Assembly (NCBI RefSeq): GCF_014192285.1
Contig: NZ_JACHXQ010000008.1
Location: forward strand, 62,001-126,000
Reading direction: 5' to 3'
Length of the DNA: 64,000 bases
Source: Halomonas fontilapidosi
GTDB taxonomy: Bacteria; Pseudomonadota; Gammaproteobacteria; Pseudomonadales; Halomonadaceae
Shown: piece by piece, positions 16,652 through 26,315 of the stretch
How positions within the stretch are numbered: position 1 is the stretch's first letter
How the letters are laid out: every line of letters begins with the position of its first letter
Notes under the pieces: model-generated
Seen by the model: only the letters and a program-made list of their open reading frames with translations
What the model was told of the DNA's origin: nothing
Databases searched by the model: none
Program-made: the position numbers and the translations under genes

Positions 16652-18046
16652 TCATGCCACAGGGACATTCCGCGACGGTCCCGAGAGGTCTCGGTGCCCG
16701 TTGCGCGCCTCCCAGTCGCGTGCCGCCTGCTGGCCACGGGACTGGTTCACGCCCAGACAGATCAGGATGGCAAGCACGAACAGCACCGCACAGAGCAGAA
16801 TCGATGCCTTGAGCCCCACCAGCGACTGCAGCAGGCCCAGGCCGATGATGCCGATCACCCCGGCGAGCTTGTTGGCCAGCCCCCAGAAGCCGAAGAACTC
16901 GGCGGCCTTGCGGCTCGGCGAGAAGAGTCCCACCAGGGCGCGGCTCGCGGACTGGCTGGAGCCCAGCGAGAGCCCCGCCAGGCAGCCCACCACCAGGAAC
17001 AGGTGCTGGGCTTCCCAGTCGAGCCCGAGACGGGCATGCAGGAAGGCGGTGACCTCCGGCGTGGCCCAGATGGCGAGTATCGCCGCCACCCAGAGGCCCA
17101 GGGTGAAGAGGTAGGTGACCTTGGTGCCGATGCGATCCTGGATGAAGCCGAAGCCCAGCGCGCCTGCCGCCGCGGTGATCTGCACGATGATAAACATGAT
17201 GTTGCGCACCGATTCGTCCCAACCGATCACCTGCGCACCGTAGATGAAGGCAAAGGCGATGATGATGTAGACACCGGCCATGGAGAACAGCAGCGAGACC
17301 AGGAAAACGCCCAGATCACGAAAGCGCCGCAGCTCGTGCAGGGTGGTGGCCACCCGCTGCCAGGCGATCTCCCGATAGGGCTTGCCCGGCGGCTGGGGCG
17401 TGCCGCGCTCCTTGACCCACAGGAAGGTGGGAATGGCGGTGACCAGGAAGAACCCCGCGGCAAAGGGGCCGACCCAGCGGATGCGCTCGAAGTTTTCCGC
17501 CGTGGCCTCGCCCAGCACCACCAGCGTGAAGCCGGCGGCGAACAGCCCGCCAACGTAGCCCAGCGCCCAGCCGAAGCCGGAGATCTTGCCCAGATCCTGC
17601 GGTGGTCCCAGGTCGGGCAGGAAGGCGGCGATGAAGGATTCGCCCATGGAGTAGGCATAGTTGGAGACCACGATCAGCAGCAGCCCCAGCACCACGTAGC
17701 CCGGCGCCACGAAGTAGAGCATGGCGGTAGTAGCCACGGTGGCCAGGTAGCTGATGAACAGGAATTCCTTTTTGGCGGCCCGGTAGTCCATCACCGCCCC
17801 GCACAGCGGGCCGGTCACCACCACCAGCAGGTAGCTGATCGACAGCGCCAGGCTCCACAGGAAGTTGGCCAGGCGGTAGCCGTCGCCACGATCGCCGACG
17901 ATCACCGTGGTGAATAGCTCGCCGAACACCACGGTGATGATCAACAGGGTGTAGGCCTGGTTGGCGAAGTCGAACATCGCCCAGCCGAGGATCTCCTTGC
18001 GCGAGGCGCGAGGGGTCGTCGGCACGGCAGCGGGGATCAGGCTCAT
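16652..18046 (-). CDS. UMF1-family MFS transporter
   Basis: A 464-residue inner-membrane carrier with about 12 predicted helices, starting EILGWAMFDFANQAYTLLI, the hallmark of the UMF1 / Atg22-like (vacuole effluxer-like) MFS family. Other family patches are GPLCGAVMDY, FLPDLGPPQDLGKISGFGWA and GGSSQSASRALVGLFSP-like (here LSLGSSQSASRALV). Substrates are unproven in bacteria; amino-acid efflux is the family guess. It is the first gene of a same-strand run ending with the helicase, with a 34-base gap to the protease gene. Confidence 0.88.
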   Translation of the reverse strand: MSLIPAAVPTTPRASRKEILGWAMFDFANQAYTLLIITVVFGELFTTVIVGDRGDGYRLANFLWSLALSISYLLVVVTGPLCGAVMDYRAAKKEFLFISYLATVATTAMLYFVAPGYVVLGLLLIVVSNYAYSMGESFIAAFLPDLGPPQDLGKISGFGWALGYVGGLFAAGFTLVVLGEATAENFERIRWVGPFAAGFFLVTAIPTFLWVKERGTPQPPGKPYREIAWQRVATTLHELRRFRDLGVFLVSLLFSMAGVYIIIAFAFIYGAQVIGWDESVRNIMFIIVQITAAAGALGFGFIQDRIGTKVTYLFTLGLWVAAILAIWATPEVTAFLHARLGLDWEAQHLFLVVGCLAGLSLGSSQSASRALVGLFSPSRKAAEFFGFWGLANKLAGVIGIIGLGLLQSLVGLKASILLCAVLFVLAILICLGVNQSRGQQAARDWEARNGHRDLSGPSRNVPVA

Positions 18047-18096
18047 GCAGGCGTCCCGGTTGGAATCAGCCCGTCACCATAGCAGCCCCTACCCGC

Positions 18097-20130
18097 CTAG
18101 ACGAGATCGCGAGGAATGGTCTCATCCCAGGTCTGCGCGTAGATCCGGGTCTCTCCCTCCCAGGCATCCAGGGTGGCACGGATGCGAAAGTTGTCGACGT
18201 CGCTGGTCAACTGGGTGCGGGTCAGGGTGCTGACCGCCCAGTCACCGCGCTTGAAACTGCGCTGCCACTCCGTCCAACCGCTCACACTGTCGTAGCTGCC
18301 GTAGGAATACTGGTAGCGTTCGGTGACCCGGGCAGCGATCTCGAGGTCGATATCGTCGATGCGGTAGCGCCCCTCATCATTGATCACTTCCAAAGTGGTG
18401 CGATCGTTGGCCAGATCGCGGATCACCTGCCAGCTCTCCTGGGTCGGCTGAAGCAGCGTTTTGGCCATGGGCGCCGCCCCTTCGGGCTCGTCAAAGGCCC
18501 GCAAGGCAGCTTCCTCCTCGGGCCGCGGCGCACGCACGGGTAGGACCAGGCGGCAGCCGCTCGGATGGATGGTGAGCCTGACCGGCCGAGGCGCCGGCCA
18601 GGCGAGCGGCCAGTAGCTAGTGGAAAGTGCCAGACGAACGGCATGCCCTTCGGCAAACCGCTGCGCAATATGCTTGAGCGGAATCCTGACCCGGTAGCGC
18701 TGGCCCGGCACCAGCGGCTCGGGGTTCTCGTTGCTGTCACGGTGCGTGAGGTTGAGCAGCCCATAGGAGACTCGCGTGGCCTTGTCATCCTCGGCAATGT
18801 CGGAGAGACGCAAGGCCACCATGGCGACCGGCTGGTCGGCGGCGATGTCGAGCTCCACCATTGGCGACCCGCAGATCTCAAGCGGGGCCTCGAGACGAGG
18901 TGTCTGGAAGATCAGGGAACCACCATCCTCATCGCGCTGATCATGAGGCAGGTCAGGAGGCGCATTGTAGGAGCACCACTTGCCGGCATAGAGCCCCACC
19001 GATAGCGGTGAGCGAATGTCCAGAGTGGCCTCATCGTCATCTGCAACACCGTCGACTTCGGGCAACAGGTCATGCCCAACGGTGAGCTGGAACGAGGTTG
19101 ACAGGATATTCGGCGATGGCCATTCCGGCTCGGCAATCCAGCGCCCAGGCCGCTCATCGTAACGCGCCGAAGGCGGCACCGAATCCTGCATCCAGACCCG
19201 CAGCATGGGCTCGTCCATGATGCCGGTCTCCTCGTCTTTCAGCCACTGGTCCCACCAGCGCAGCGTCTCCTGAAGGAAACCGATGGCCGGTCCCGGCACG
19301 CCAAGGTGGGGGTACTTGTGGGCCCAGGGGCCGACCAGCCCCTTGCGCGGCACCGAGAGTCCCTTGAGCACCCGGAAGACGGCATTGCAGTAGCCGTCGG
19401 CCCAGCCGCTGACGGCATAGACCGGGCACTGAATGCGTGAATAGTCTTCGCACACCGAGCCATGCTTCCAGTACTCGTCACGGCGCTGATGCTCGAGCCA
19501 CTGGCCGAGCCACATGCCGCTACCCCTCAGGCGCTCGAGCCACATCTCTCGCCAGCGCTCCCCTACCAGCTCGGGATCGGGCGGGCAGGCGTTGCCATCG
19601 AACATGGTCGAGGCCCAGGAGAGGTTGTCGGCCAACAGGCAGCCACCCATATGATGGATGTCGTCGGCGTAGCGGTCGTCGGTGAAGCACAGCGTGATCA
19701 CTGCCTTGAGCTGCGGAGGACGCAGGGCGGCGATCTGCAGGCCATTGAAGCCGCCCCAGGAGATGCCGATCATGCCAACATCGCCGGTGCACCAGGGCTG
19801 GGCCTCCAGCCACTCGAGGATCACCAGACCGTCCTCGAGTTCACTGGGCAAGTACTCGTCGGTGAGCACGCCGTCGGAGTCGCCGGTGCCACGAATGTCG
19901 ACCCGTACCCCGGCGTAACCATGACCGGCCCAGTAGGGATGCATCTGGATGTCACGCTCGGCGGTGAGGTCGCGCTTGCGGTAGGGCAGGTACTCGAGAA
20001 TCGCCGGTACCGGCTGCTGCTCGGCATCCACAGGACGCCAGATGCGCGCCGCCAGCCGGCTGCCATCAGGCAGGGGAATCCAGGTCTCTTCTTCCATGAC
20101 CCGGCGGGGAAAATCATTGACGATACGCAT
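18097..20130 (-). CDS. CocE/NonD-family serine hydrolase (peptidase S15 type)
   Basis: A 677-residue alpha/beta hydrolase with the C-terminal jelly-roll domain typical of X-Pro dipeptidyl-peptidase, cocaine esterase and glutaryl-cephalosporin acylase. The nucleophile Ser124 is in GISWGGFNG, after the RGTGDSDG turn; the likely acid is Asp in SGWADGY and the His is in GPWAHKYPH. No signal peptide is seen, so it is probably cytoplasmic. It lies 49 bases downstream of an ATP-grasp ligase gene, an enzyme that makes amide bonds, which suggests that the two act on one peptide- or amide-like metabolite. The start chosen (ATG 20130) is preceded by GAGGAG. Confidence 0.88.
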   Translation of the reverse strand: MRIVNDFPRRVMEEETWIPLPDGSRLAARIWRPVDAEQQPVPAILEYLPYRKRDLTAERDIQMHPYWAGHGYAGVRVDIRGTGDSDGVLTDEYLPSELEDGLVILEWLEAQPWCTGDVGMIGISWGGFNGLQIAALRPPQLKAVITLCFTDDRYADDIHHMGGCLLADNLSWASTMFDGNACPPDPELVGERWREMWLERLRGSGMWLGQWLEHQRRDEYWKHGSVCEDYSRIQCPVYAVSGWADGYCNAVFRVLKGLSVPRKGLVGPWAHKYPHLGVPGPAIGFLQETLRWWDQWLKDEETGIMDEPMLRVWMQDSVPPSARYDERPGRWIAEPEWPSPNILSTSFQLTVGHDLLPEVDGVADDDEATLDIRSPLSVGLYAGKWCSYNAPPDLPHDQRDEDGGSLIFQTPRLEAPLEICGSPMVELDIAADQPVAMVALRLSDIAEDDKATRVSYGLLNLTHRDSNENPEPLVPGQRYRVRIPLKHIAQRFAEGHAVRLALSTSYWPLAWPAPRPVRLTIHPSGCRLVLPVRAPRPEEEAALRAFDEPEGAAPMAKTLLQPTQESWQVIRDLANDRTTLEVINDEGRYRIDDIDLEIAARVTERYQYSYGSYDSVSGWTEWQRSFKRGDWAVSTLTRTQLTSDVDNFRIRATLDAWEGETRIYAQTWDETIPRDLV

Positions 20131-20179
20131 GGTGCTGCACTCCTCATTCCTTGTGCTCCGCGTGCCACTCCCGGCCACC

Positions 20180-21484
20180 TCAGCCCTGAACGTCATCGAA
20201 CTCGAACGCCAGTCGCGCCACCAGACGGTCGAAGTCAGCGAGCAACTGCTCGACCGATGACGCACCGAGATAGACATGCGCCAGGGCAAAACTGTAGGCG
20301 TCCTGCTCGGGGAGTGAGGAGAGCCGCTGCCCTTCCTCCACCTGCACGGCGACATGACAACCGGGGAAGTCGGTCACGAGTTCCGCGAGCTCCGCGTCGG
20401 TGGGAACCCTTGTCACCACCGCATCGGTAAAGAATACCCGGTGGAAGAACTTGGCGGCTACGGGAAATTCGCCCTCGCGATGCGGCATGTCAGGCCGTCG
20501 TCCCAGCCCCAGATCGATGGTGACTTGCTGGTTGCTGACGCCGTCGACCTTCTCGAAGAGATCGCAATGCGACTGCGAGATGCGCGTATTGATCTCCAGA
20601 AGCCAAATGCGTCCCTGGACCTCGTCCCAGAAGTACTCAATGTTGAAGGCGGCGTTGTCATAACCGATATGGGTCATGATGCGGTCGGTCAATTCGACCA
20701 TGGTGGTCTGAATATCCTCGGGCAGTCCGGAGGGATACCGGTAGTGGAAGAAGCTCAGCACCTGCGGGTAGCGCAGCGAGTCGACGATACCGTAACTGAC
20801 TACCTTCCCCTCGAAGACATACCCTTCCACCGTGCATTGCCAGCCGCCGATGATCTCCTCGGCCATGCAGAAGTGGCCGTCCACGGCGGCGATTTCCGGC
20901 GGCAGCTGTGCTTGCTCGAGCACCGTATTGAAGGGATCCGCGATGGTACCGATCGATTCGCGAAGCTGCGCGATGGCCTGATAGAAATCCTCGGGGGTAT
21001 CGATGCGAAAGCCCAGTCGTGAGCCGGAGGACTTGATCGGCTTGACGAAGAAGGGGAAGTAGAGACCCGCCTCACCGATGCGCGTCATCGCCTCATCATC
21101 AAAGGGGTCGAAGGCGGTGAAGCCGGGGATGTGGTCGGGGATCACCTCGCGCTGAACGCGGCGACTCCAGTACTTGTGCTCGCACTTCAGCAGGCTCGAA
21201 AGCGAGGTACTGCGGACATCGAAGCGTTCGCAGAGAATCGGCAGCATGGTCGAGACGGGAAAGTCCATGTAACCGACGATGGCGTCGATGGAGCCCTCGA
21301 AGGCCTCGAGCTGCGCCGTGGCCTCCGAGAGCATGGCGGCAATATCGAATTCCTCGGTATCGTAGACCAATTCCGGGGCAATCACCCCGTGGAACCGGCA
21401 ACCCTCTGCACCATGTAGCGTCTCGAGACGCTGGCGGTTGAAGTCGTTGAGTCCCACTACAAAGATGTTCTTGACTGCGGCCAT
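20180..21484 (-). CDS. ATP-grasp domain protein, probable carboxylate-amine ligase
   Basis: A 434-residue soluble protein. The N-terminal part (1-100) is a Rossmann-like pre-ATP-grasp domain (KNIFVVGLNDFNRQRL). The ATP-grasp core has the ATP-binding Lys in FPFFVKPIKSSGSRLG, the AEEIIGG segment, and the Mg-binding Glu and Asn in IWLLEINTRIS. Such enzymes activate a carboxylate as acyl-phosphate and join it to an amine, thiol or second carboxylate; many bacterial solo members are dipeptide or amino-acid ligases. It is upstream of and co-transcribed with a CocE/NonD hydrolase. No peptide precursor or other biosynthetic gene is adjacent. Specific substrate unknown. Confidence 0.85.
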   Translation of the reverse strand: MAAVKNIFVVGLNDFNRQRLETLHGAEGCRFHGVIAPELVYDTEEFDIAAMLSEATAQLEAFEGSIDAIVGYMDFPVSTMLPILCERFDVRSTSLSSLLKCEHKYWSRRVQREVIPDHIPGFTAFDPFDDEAMTRIGEAGLYFPFFVKPIKSSGSRLGFRIDTPEDFYQAIAQLRESIGTIADPFNTVLEQAQLPPEIAAVDGHFCMAEEIIGGWQCTVEGYVFEGKVVSYGIVDSLRYPQVLSFFHYRYPSGLPEDIQTTMVELTDRIMTHIGYDNAAFNIEYFWDEVQGRIWLLEINTRISQSHCDLFEKVDGVSNQQVTIDLGLGRRPDMPHREGEFPVAAKFFHRVFFTDAVVTRVPTDAELAELVTDFPGCHVAVQVEEGQRLSSLPEQDAYSFALAHVYLGASSVEQLLADFDRLVARLAFEFDDVQG

Positions 21485-21555
21485 TGCCTAGCCCCTCTGT
21501 GGAACGCCGGAATCGGCGCCTTCGAGCAGCATAGTCCAGCGCGCGACACCAAGGG

Positions 21556-22740
21556 TCAGCCGTGGCGATCGGGGTCGATGACATCGCCTGCTTCGCGGCC
21601 GCGGTGGAGGCGGCCGATGGCCTCGCTACCCCGGCCGGCCAGGGTCGCCAGCCGATCGATCTGATCGTCCAGCCGCGGCAGCGCCTCTTGCCGATAGCGG
21701 GACAGGTCGTCAATGGCGCCCATCACCTCGTCGAAGGCCTGCTCCAGGGCCTGCATGTCGAGCATCGCCGACGAGGCCCGCTGCTGGATATCGACGCCCT
21801 GCTGGCGCAATGCCCGCGCCGTCCCGCCGATCATCTCGGAGGTCGTGGCATTGAGTGCCTCGACGCGGTCCAGCACCAGCCGCTGGTTGGCAATGGCCAG
21901 AGCAACCGTGGCAGCGACGGTCAGGGCCGAGACGGTGACGTTGATGGCGCGATCGACCCCGCGCATCAGTTCGCGATTGTTGCGGATGATCACCTCCAGC
22001 GCCAGGATGCCCTGCTGGCTCACCGCCTGCTGCTGCTGCAGGTCGACGATGCGCTGGCGAAGCGGGAACAGCAGCTCCTCTTCGAGAAAGCGCCGCTGGG
22101 AGTCTTCCTCATCGCGACGGGCGATGGTGGCCTGTAACCGCTCGTCGATCAGCCGACCCAGGGCGACCTGACGCTCCAGCTGGGCGAGGCTGTCGCGCAG
22201 GGCCTGCTGGTCGTCGCTCAGGGTGAGGTTGTCGCGATGCAGCATGTCGCGCCCCCCTTCCAGGTCGGCAATGATCGAGTCCAGCGCCTGCTGAGCCGTC
22301 TCGAACTTGCGAAAGTAGCGCTGCAGACGGCTGCTGGCACCCGGCAGCAGGGCCAGCACGCGATCCAGCGGACCGGGCGACAGGCGGTGTCGGGCCGGGT
22401 CGAGTTCCTGCATCCGGCCGCGCAGGTCGACCAGCGCCTTGGCCACGGGGCCGCCCTCATCGCCGTGGTGGGCCAGCTGGCGCAGCGGGGTCTGCAGCAT
22501 GGCGCTCTGATGGGCGGCCTGCTGCTGCAGCTCCAGCCCCAGCTCGTCGATGGCACGTCGCTTGCGCGCCAAGGCATCCGCCTCGCCGTCATCGACCAGT
22601 TCGTCGACGAAGGCATCGGCCTGGGCCGCCAAGGCGGCGTCTTGTGTGCCGCCGTGCGCTTCGCTGTCGTCGAGCTGGCGGGCGATCTCCTCCACGGGGG
22701 GCAGCGACAGGTCGGCGTCGCGTTCGGGTTGCTGGGTCAT
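21556..22740 (-). CDS. TelA-family toxic anion resistance protein
   Basis: A 394-residue cytoplasmic, largely helical protein of the TelA / KlaA family, associated with resistance to tellurite and other toxic anions or to some antimicrobials. Diagnostic parts are FRKFETAQQALDSIIADLEGG and LQQQQAVSQQGILALEVIIRNN with GVDRAINVTVSALTVAATVA. Several heptad-like stretches (about 150-250) suggest coiled coils. The start ATG at 22740 is the first good in-frame ATG. It follows an XpaC-like gene by 46 bases; TelA and XpaC homologues are commonly paired. Confidence 0.9.
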   Translation of the reverse strand: MTQQPERDADLSLPPVEEIARQLDDSEAHGGTQDAALAAQADAFVDELVDDGEADALARKRRAIDELGLELQQQAAHQSAMLQTPLRQLAHHGDEGGPVAKALVDLRGRMQELDPARHRLSPGPLDRVLALLPGASSRLQRYFRKFETAQQALDSIIADLEGGRDMLHRDNLTLSDDQQALRDSLAQLERQVALGRLIDERLQATIARRDEEDSQRRFLEEELLFPLRQRIVDLQQQQAVSQQGILALEVIIRNNRELMRGVDRAINVTVSALTVAATVALAIANQRLVLDRVEALNATTSEMIGGTARALRQQGVDIQQRASSAMLDMQALEQAFDEVMGAIDDLSRYRQEALPRLDDQIDRLATLAGRGSEAIGRLHRGREAGDVIDPDRHG

Positions 22741-22786
22741 GGGCACCTCGTCGAAGGGTAGGCTCGGAGGGAAGGAAGGGCTGGCA

Positions 22787-23743
22787 TCAGGACCTGCCAC
22801 GCTCATAGCGGTCGGCACGGGAAGCGAAATGGCGCAGCGCCTCCAGCGCCTGGTCGGTGCTGACCGTGGCCTGTGGACGCCCGGTCTCGATGCGCGCCAG
22901 GGACACGGCCGTGTCGTCGAGGACGGTCAGCGCCGCCTCATTGCGCGCGGCCAACTCGCGCAGCCCTTTCTCGGTTTCCTCGATCAGTTCCAGTCGCCGC
23001 ACCAGGGCGGCTCGCTCCTGTGTCCCCAACTGGCGGCCTTCGCGACTCAGGCGGCGCCGCACGAAGTCACCGTCCACGTTCGCTACCCCGCGGGCCCGGG
23101 AGGCCATGGCATCCAGGGTATCCACCACCCCGCGACAGACCTCGATGACCAGTTCACGCGCGCGGGCGAAGGCCAGTTCGCCGCTGTCGAAGCGGCTCCC
23201 CAGCACGCCCAGCACATGACAATAGCGGCTGTAGACCCGGTCGGCCTGGACCGCCAGGTCGGGGCGCCGTGCGTCGATGAGCCGCTGCTTGGCGCGGCAC
23301 AGCGCCAATACCAGGTCATCGGCATCCGCCGGCGGATGTGACGGGTCGAGCTCCGCCAGGTTGGCTTCGTGCGCGTCGCGCTGCTGCTGTGCACGACGAC
23401 GTGCGGCCTCGGCGGCCAACGTCGCCTGCCGGCGCTTGTCACGCCGCCGAGCGAACCAGCCGCGCAGCCGACGCTCCAGCGGTAGCGCCACCGGAATCGC
23501 CACCAGACCGGCCAGCCAGCCTGTCAGGGTCGGCCCGAAGCCGCCCCACAGCGAGGTCAGCCACAGCAGCATGCTGATGAACGGCACTATCAGGGCATAG
23601 CGCAGGATGACCTGCAGACGGCCGGGCGGTTCGAACGGCACGGCCAGGCGGGGATTGATCAGGCCCACCAGCAGCCATGGCAGACACGTCAGAAAGAGGC
23701 CGTAGGAAAATCCCTGGAGGAATCCCAGCATGGGGCTGACCAT
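22787..23743 (-). CDS. XpaC-like 5-bromo-4-chloroindolyl phosphate hydrolysis family protein
   Basis: A 318-residue protein with an N-terminal membrane domain (about three hydrophobic helices within residues 5-95, including YGLFLTCLPWLLVGL and YALIVPFISMLLWLTSLWGG) followed by a long basic, helical cytoplasmic region rich in Arg, Ala and Glu. The order and the TelA partner downstream identify it as the XpaC-like family, whose biochemical role is unclear despite its name. Start: ATG 23743 or ATG 23731, the latter better spaced from AAGGA; upstream open frame is spurious. Confidence in family is moderate because the sequence is divergent. Confidence 0.7.
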   Translation of the reverse strand: MVSPMLGFLQGFSYGLFLTCLPWLLVGLINPRLAVPFEPPGRLQVILRYALIVPFISMLLWLTSLWGGFGPTLTGWLAGLVAIPVALPLERRLRGWFARRRDKRRQATLAAEAARRRAQQQRDAHEANLAELDPSHPPADADDLVLALCRAKQRLIDARRPDLAVQADRVYSRYCHVLGVLGSRFDSGELAFARARELVIEVCRGVVDTLDAMASRARGVANVDGDFVRRRLSREGRQLGTQERAALVRRLELIEETEKGLRELAARNEAALTVLDDTAVSLARIETGRPQATVSTDQALEALRHFASRADRYERGRS

Positions 23744-23781
23744 CCTTATATACGTCAGAGAAACACTTATCAGAGCGACAC

Positions 23782-23958
23782 TTAGAGGAAAAGTGTAAGG
23801 AACAGGGCCACGCCACCCACCAGCAGCGCGATGATCACCGCGGCCACCACCACCCGATCCAGCCAGCGATCGAAGCAGGCCCAGTCGAACCGACGCCGCT
23901 GGCGCCGGCGGGTGGCACCGCGGCGGGACGCGTCGCGGCCGGTGCGGATGCGTGTCAT
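23782..23958 (-). CDS. Small basic single-pass membrane protein
   Basis: A 58-residue open frame. The first 28 residues are extremely Arg-rich (RRRQRRRFDW), followed by one hydrophobic helix (VVVAAVIIALLVGGVALFLTLFL) to the C-terminus. It lies 38 bases upstream of the XpaC-like gene on the same strand, so it may be the first gene of the TelA operon. The composition is typical of a real small membrane protein with a cytoplasmic positive tail. I do not recognise a family. Confidence 0.55.
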   Translation of the reverse strand: MTRIRTGRDASRRGATRRRQRRRFDWACFDRWLDRVVVAAVIIALLVGGVALFLTLFL

Positions 23959-24199
23959 GGTCGAAGTCCGATTTCACCATCATCCCCTGAGCTTACGGTC
24001 TGCCGCGGCACCTGGCCACCGACATCGACGCTGCCGCCAACGGTACGCTTCAGTGCTTGCTGCGTTGCTGACGTGGCAGGGTACAGTGGCGAAATACAGG
24101 GACACCTGTTACGGGCGGCATCGGCATTGCATTCCACCCCGGGCGCCCTGATGCTAGGAGAAACTCAGCAGGCTAATTGTTTCCGGAGTTATCCACGAC

Positions 24200-25195
24200 A
24201 TGTCCCGACTCGCCGACACGCCGCTTTCCGTGCTCGACCTGGCCCCGATTCGCGAGGGCGGCAGCGCCGCCGACACCTTCAGGGAGAGCGTGGCGCTGGC
24301 GCGGCTCACCGAGCGGCTTGGCTTCACGCGCTACTGGCTGGCCGAGCACCACAGCATCGAGGGCATCGCCAGCGCCGCCACCGCGGTGCTGATCGGGCAT
24401 CTCGCCGGGGCCACCGAGCGCATCCGGGTGGGCAGCGGCGGCATCATGCTGCCCAACCACCCACCGCTGGTGGTGGCCGAGCAGTTCGGCACCCTGGAGA
24501 CCCTCTACCCCGGGCGCATTGACCTGGGCCTGGGTCGCGCACCGGGCTCCGACGGCCCCACCATGGCCGCCATGCGCCGCGACCCCTATGCCGGCGTCGA
24601 TGATTTCCCAAAGCGACTAGCGGAGCTGCAGGGCTATCTCGATGACGAGCGGCCGGGCCAGCGAGTGCGGGCGGTGCCCGGCCAAGGCACCCAGGTGCCA
24701 CTCTGGCTGCTCGGCTCCAGCGACTTCAGCGCCCGCCTGGCGGCCCGGGAGGGGCTGCCCTTCGCCTTCGCCGCCCAATTCGCCCCGGCCCAGCTGTTCG
24801 AGGCGCTCAAGCTCTATCGCGACAACTTCCGGCCCTCGGCGGTGCTGAACCGGCCCCATGCCATGGTCGGCCTGCCGGTGATCGCCGCCGACAGCGACCT
24901 CCAGGCGGACTACCTCGCCTCCACCGCCCGCCGTAAGTTCCTGGGCATGATCCGCGGCCAGCGCACCAAGGCCCTGCCGCCGGTGGAAGCAGTGGACTGG
25001 TCGCCCCGGGAGCAGGCGCAGGTGGAGCAGTTCCTGGGCGCCGCGGTGATCGGCGGGCCCGAGACCGTGCGCGAGGGCCTGGAGCGCTTCCTGGAGCTGA
25101 CCGGCGCCGACGAGCTGATGCTCAATACCGATGTCTACGCGGCCGAGGACCGGCGGCGAAGCTACGAGATCGTCGCCGAGATGTGGCGCTCATGA
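24200..25195 (+). CDS. LLM-class (luciferase-like) flavin-dependent oxidoreductase
   Basis: A 331-residue TIM-barrel flavoprotein of the bacterial luciferase superfamily, MsnO8 type. Family marks are [14 protein letters not shown] at the start, [29 protein letters not shown] and the [12 protein letters not shown] loop. It would use reduced FMN and O2 for monooxygenation of an unknown substrate. The GGAG ribosome site lies ten bases before the ATG. Its stop overlaps the azlC-like start (ATGA), so it is translationally coupled to the AzlCD exporter genes. It is divergent from the TelA operon. Confidence 0.9.
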   Translation: MSRLADTPLSVLDLAPIREGGSAADTFRESVALARLTERLGFTRYWLAEHHSIEGIASAATAVLIGHLAGATERIRVGSGGIMLPNHPPLVVAEQFGTLETLYPGRIDLGLGRAPGSDGPTMAAMRRDPYAGVDDFPKRLAELQGYLDDERPGQRVRAVPGQGTQVPLWLLGSSDFSARLAAREGLPFAFAAQFAPAQLFEALKLYRDNFRPSAVLNRPHAMVGLPVIAADSDLQADYLASTARRKFLGMIRGQRTKALPPVEAVDWSPREQAQVEQFLGAAVIGGPETVREGLERFLELTGADELMLNTDVYAAEDRRRSYEIVAEMWRS

Positions 25196-25905
25196 CCCGC
25201 CCCGACACCTCGCGACCGACCCTTGGCCATCTGGTCGACGGCTTCCGGCGCATGGCGCCGCTGTCGCTGTTCGTGATCGTCTTCGGGCTGGCCTTCGGGG
25301 TGGCGGCCCTGCAGCAGGGGCTCTCCGCGGCCGAGACCCTGCTGATGAGTGGCCTGGTGTTCGCCGGGGCGGCGCAGTTCGCGACCCTGGAGCTGTGGGG
25401 CGACACCATCCCGCTGCTGCCGCTGGTCGCCATCACCCTGGCGATCAACGCCCGTCATCTGCTGATGGGTGCCGCCTTCTATCCGCACCTGCGTGACCTG
25501 TCGAGCGGGCGGCGCTACGCCAGCCTGCTGCTGCTTAGCGACGCCAACTGGGCCATGGCCATGAGCGGGGGCACCACGGCGGCGCGCCTGGGCATCCTGG
25601 TCGGCGGGGGCCTGGCCTTATGGTCCACCTGGATGATCGGTACCGGCCTTGGCGTGGCCTTCGGCAGCGGCATCAGCGAGCCCGACCGCTTCGGGCTGGA
25701 TGCCATCATGGGCTGCTTCCTGCTGGCCATGCTGGTGGGCGACAAGCGCGACCTCAGCGTGCTGCTGCCCTGGGGCGCCGCGGCGCTGGCGGCCCTGGCG
25801 GCGATGGCCTGGCTGCCGCCCCACGCCCACGTGATCGTGGGGGCGCTGGCGGGTGGTGTAGTAGGCCTGTTGATGCCCACAGCGCGCAAGGAGGCCTCGC
25901 CATGA
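25192..25905 (+). CDS. azlC: AzlC-family branched-chain amino acid exporter, large subunit
   Basis: A 237-residue inner-membrane protein with about six hydrophobic segments. [39 protein letters not shown] and [20 protein letters not shown] are AzlC signatures. With the small AzlD subunit it exports branched-chain amino acids or related compounds (AzlCD of Bacillus, YgaZH of E. coli). ATG 25192 overlaps the stop of the luciferase-like gene, and the gene's stop overlaps azlD. Confidence 0.92.
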   Translation: MTRPDTSRPTLGHLVDGFRRMAPLSLFVIVFGLAFGVAALQQGLSAAETLLMSGLVFAGAAQFATLELWGDTIPLLPLVAITLAINARHLLMGAAFYPHLRDLSSGRRYASLLLLSDANWAMAMSGGTTAARLGILVGGGLALWSTWMIGTGLGVAFGSGISEPDRFGLDAIMGCFLLAMLVGDKRDLSVLLPWGAAALAALAAMAWLPPHAHVIVGALAGGVVGLLMPTARKEASP

Positions 25906-26216
25906 CCCTGTCGGCTGCAAACGGTGGCGTGCTGCTGGCCATCGTGATCATGGCGCTGGTCACTTACCTGACCCGCGCCGGCGGGGTCTTCGTGATGGCC
26001 CGAGTACCCATCGGCCCACGGGTCGAGCGCTTTATCAACGCCATGGCCGGCTCGGTGCTGGTGGCGGTCATCACCCCCATGGCTGTGCACGGCGACGGCG
26101 GGGCCCGCATGGCCCTGGTCGCCACAGCGGGGGTGATGCTGGTGCTGCGCAAGCCATTGCCGGCGATCGCCGCGGGGATCCTGACCGCCGCGCTGTGGCG
26201 CCTGGTCGCATCTTGA
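25902..26216 (+). CDS. azlD: AzlD-family exporter subunit
   Basis: A 104-residue membrane protein with about four hydrophobic helices, including VIMALVTYLTRAGGVFVM and the terminal AAGILTAALWRL, matching the AzlD/YgaH small subunit. It starts with an ATGA overlap with azlC. A strong GC-rich hairpin follows about 50 bases after the stop. Confidence 0.9.
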   Translation: MTLSAANGGVLLAIVIMALVTYLTRAGGVFVMARVPIGPRVERFINAMAGSVLVAVITPMAVHGDGGARMALVATAGVMLVLRKPLPAIAAGILTAALWRLVAS

Positions 26217-26268
26217 TCCCGCCTCGGAACGAAGCGCCCCGCACGCTTTCCAAGGGGCAGTCATTCAC

Positions 26269-26293
26269 GGGGCGTCGGCCGGGCCGACGCCCC
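26269..26293 (+). terminator. GC-rich hairpin after azlD
   Basis: GGGGCGTCGGC (26269-26279) and GCCGACGCCCC (26283-26293) form a perfect 11-base stem with a CGG loop, followed by TTCAT. It separates the azlCD unit from the next gene; the T-run is short. Confidence 0.55.
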
Positions 26294-26315
26294 TTCATAG
26301 ACATCGGAGTCCCGC

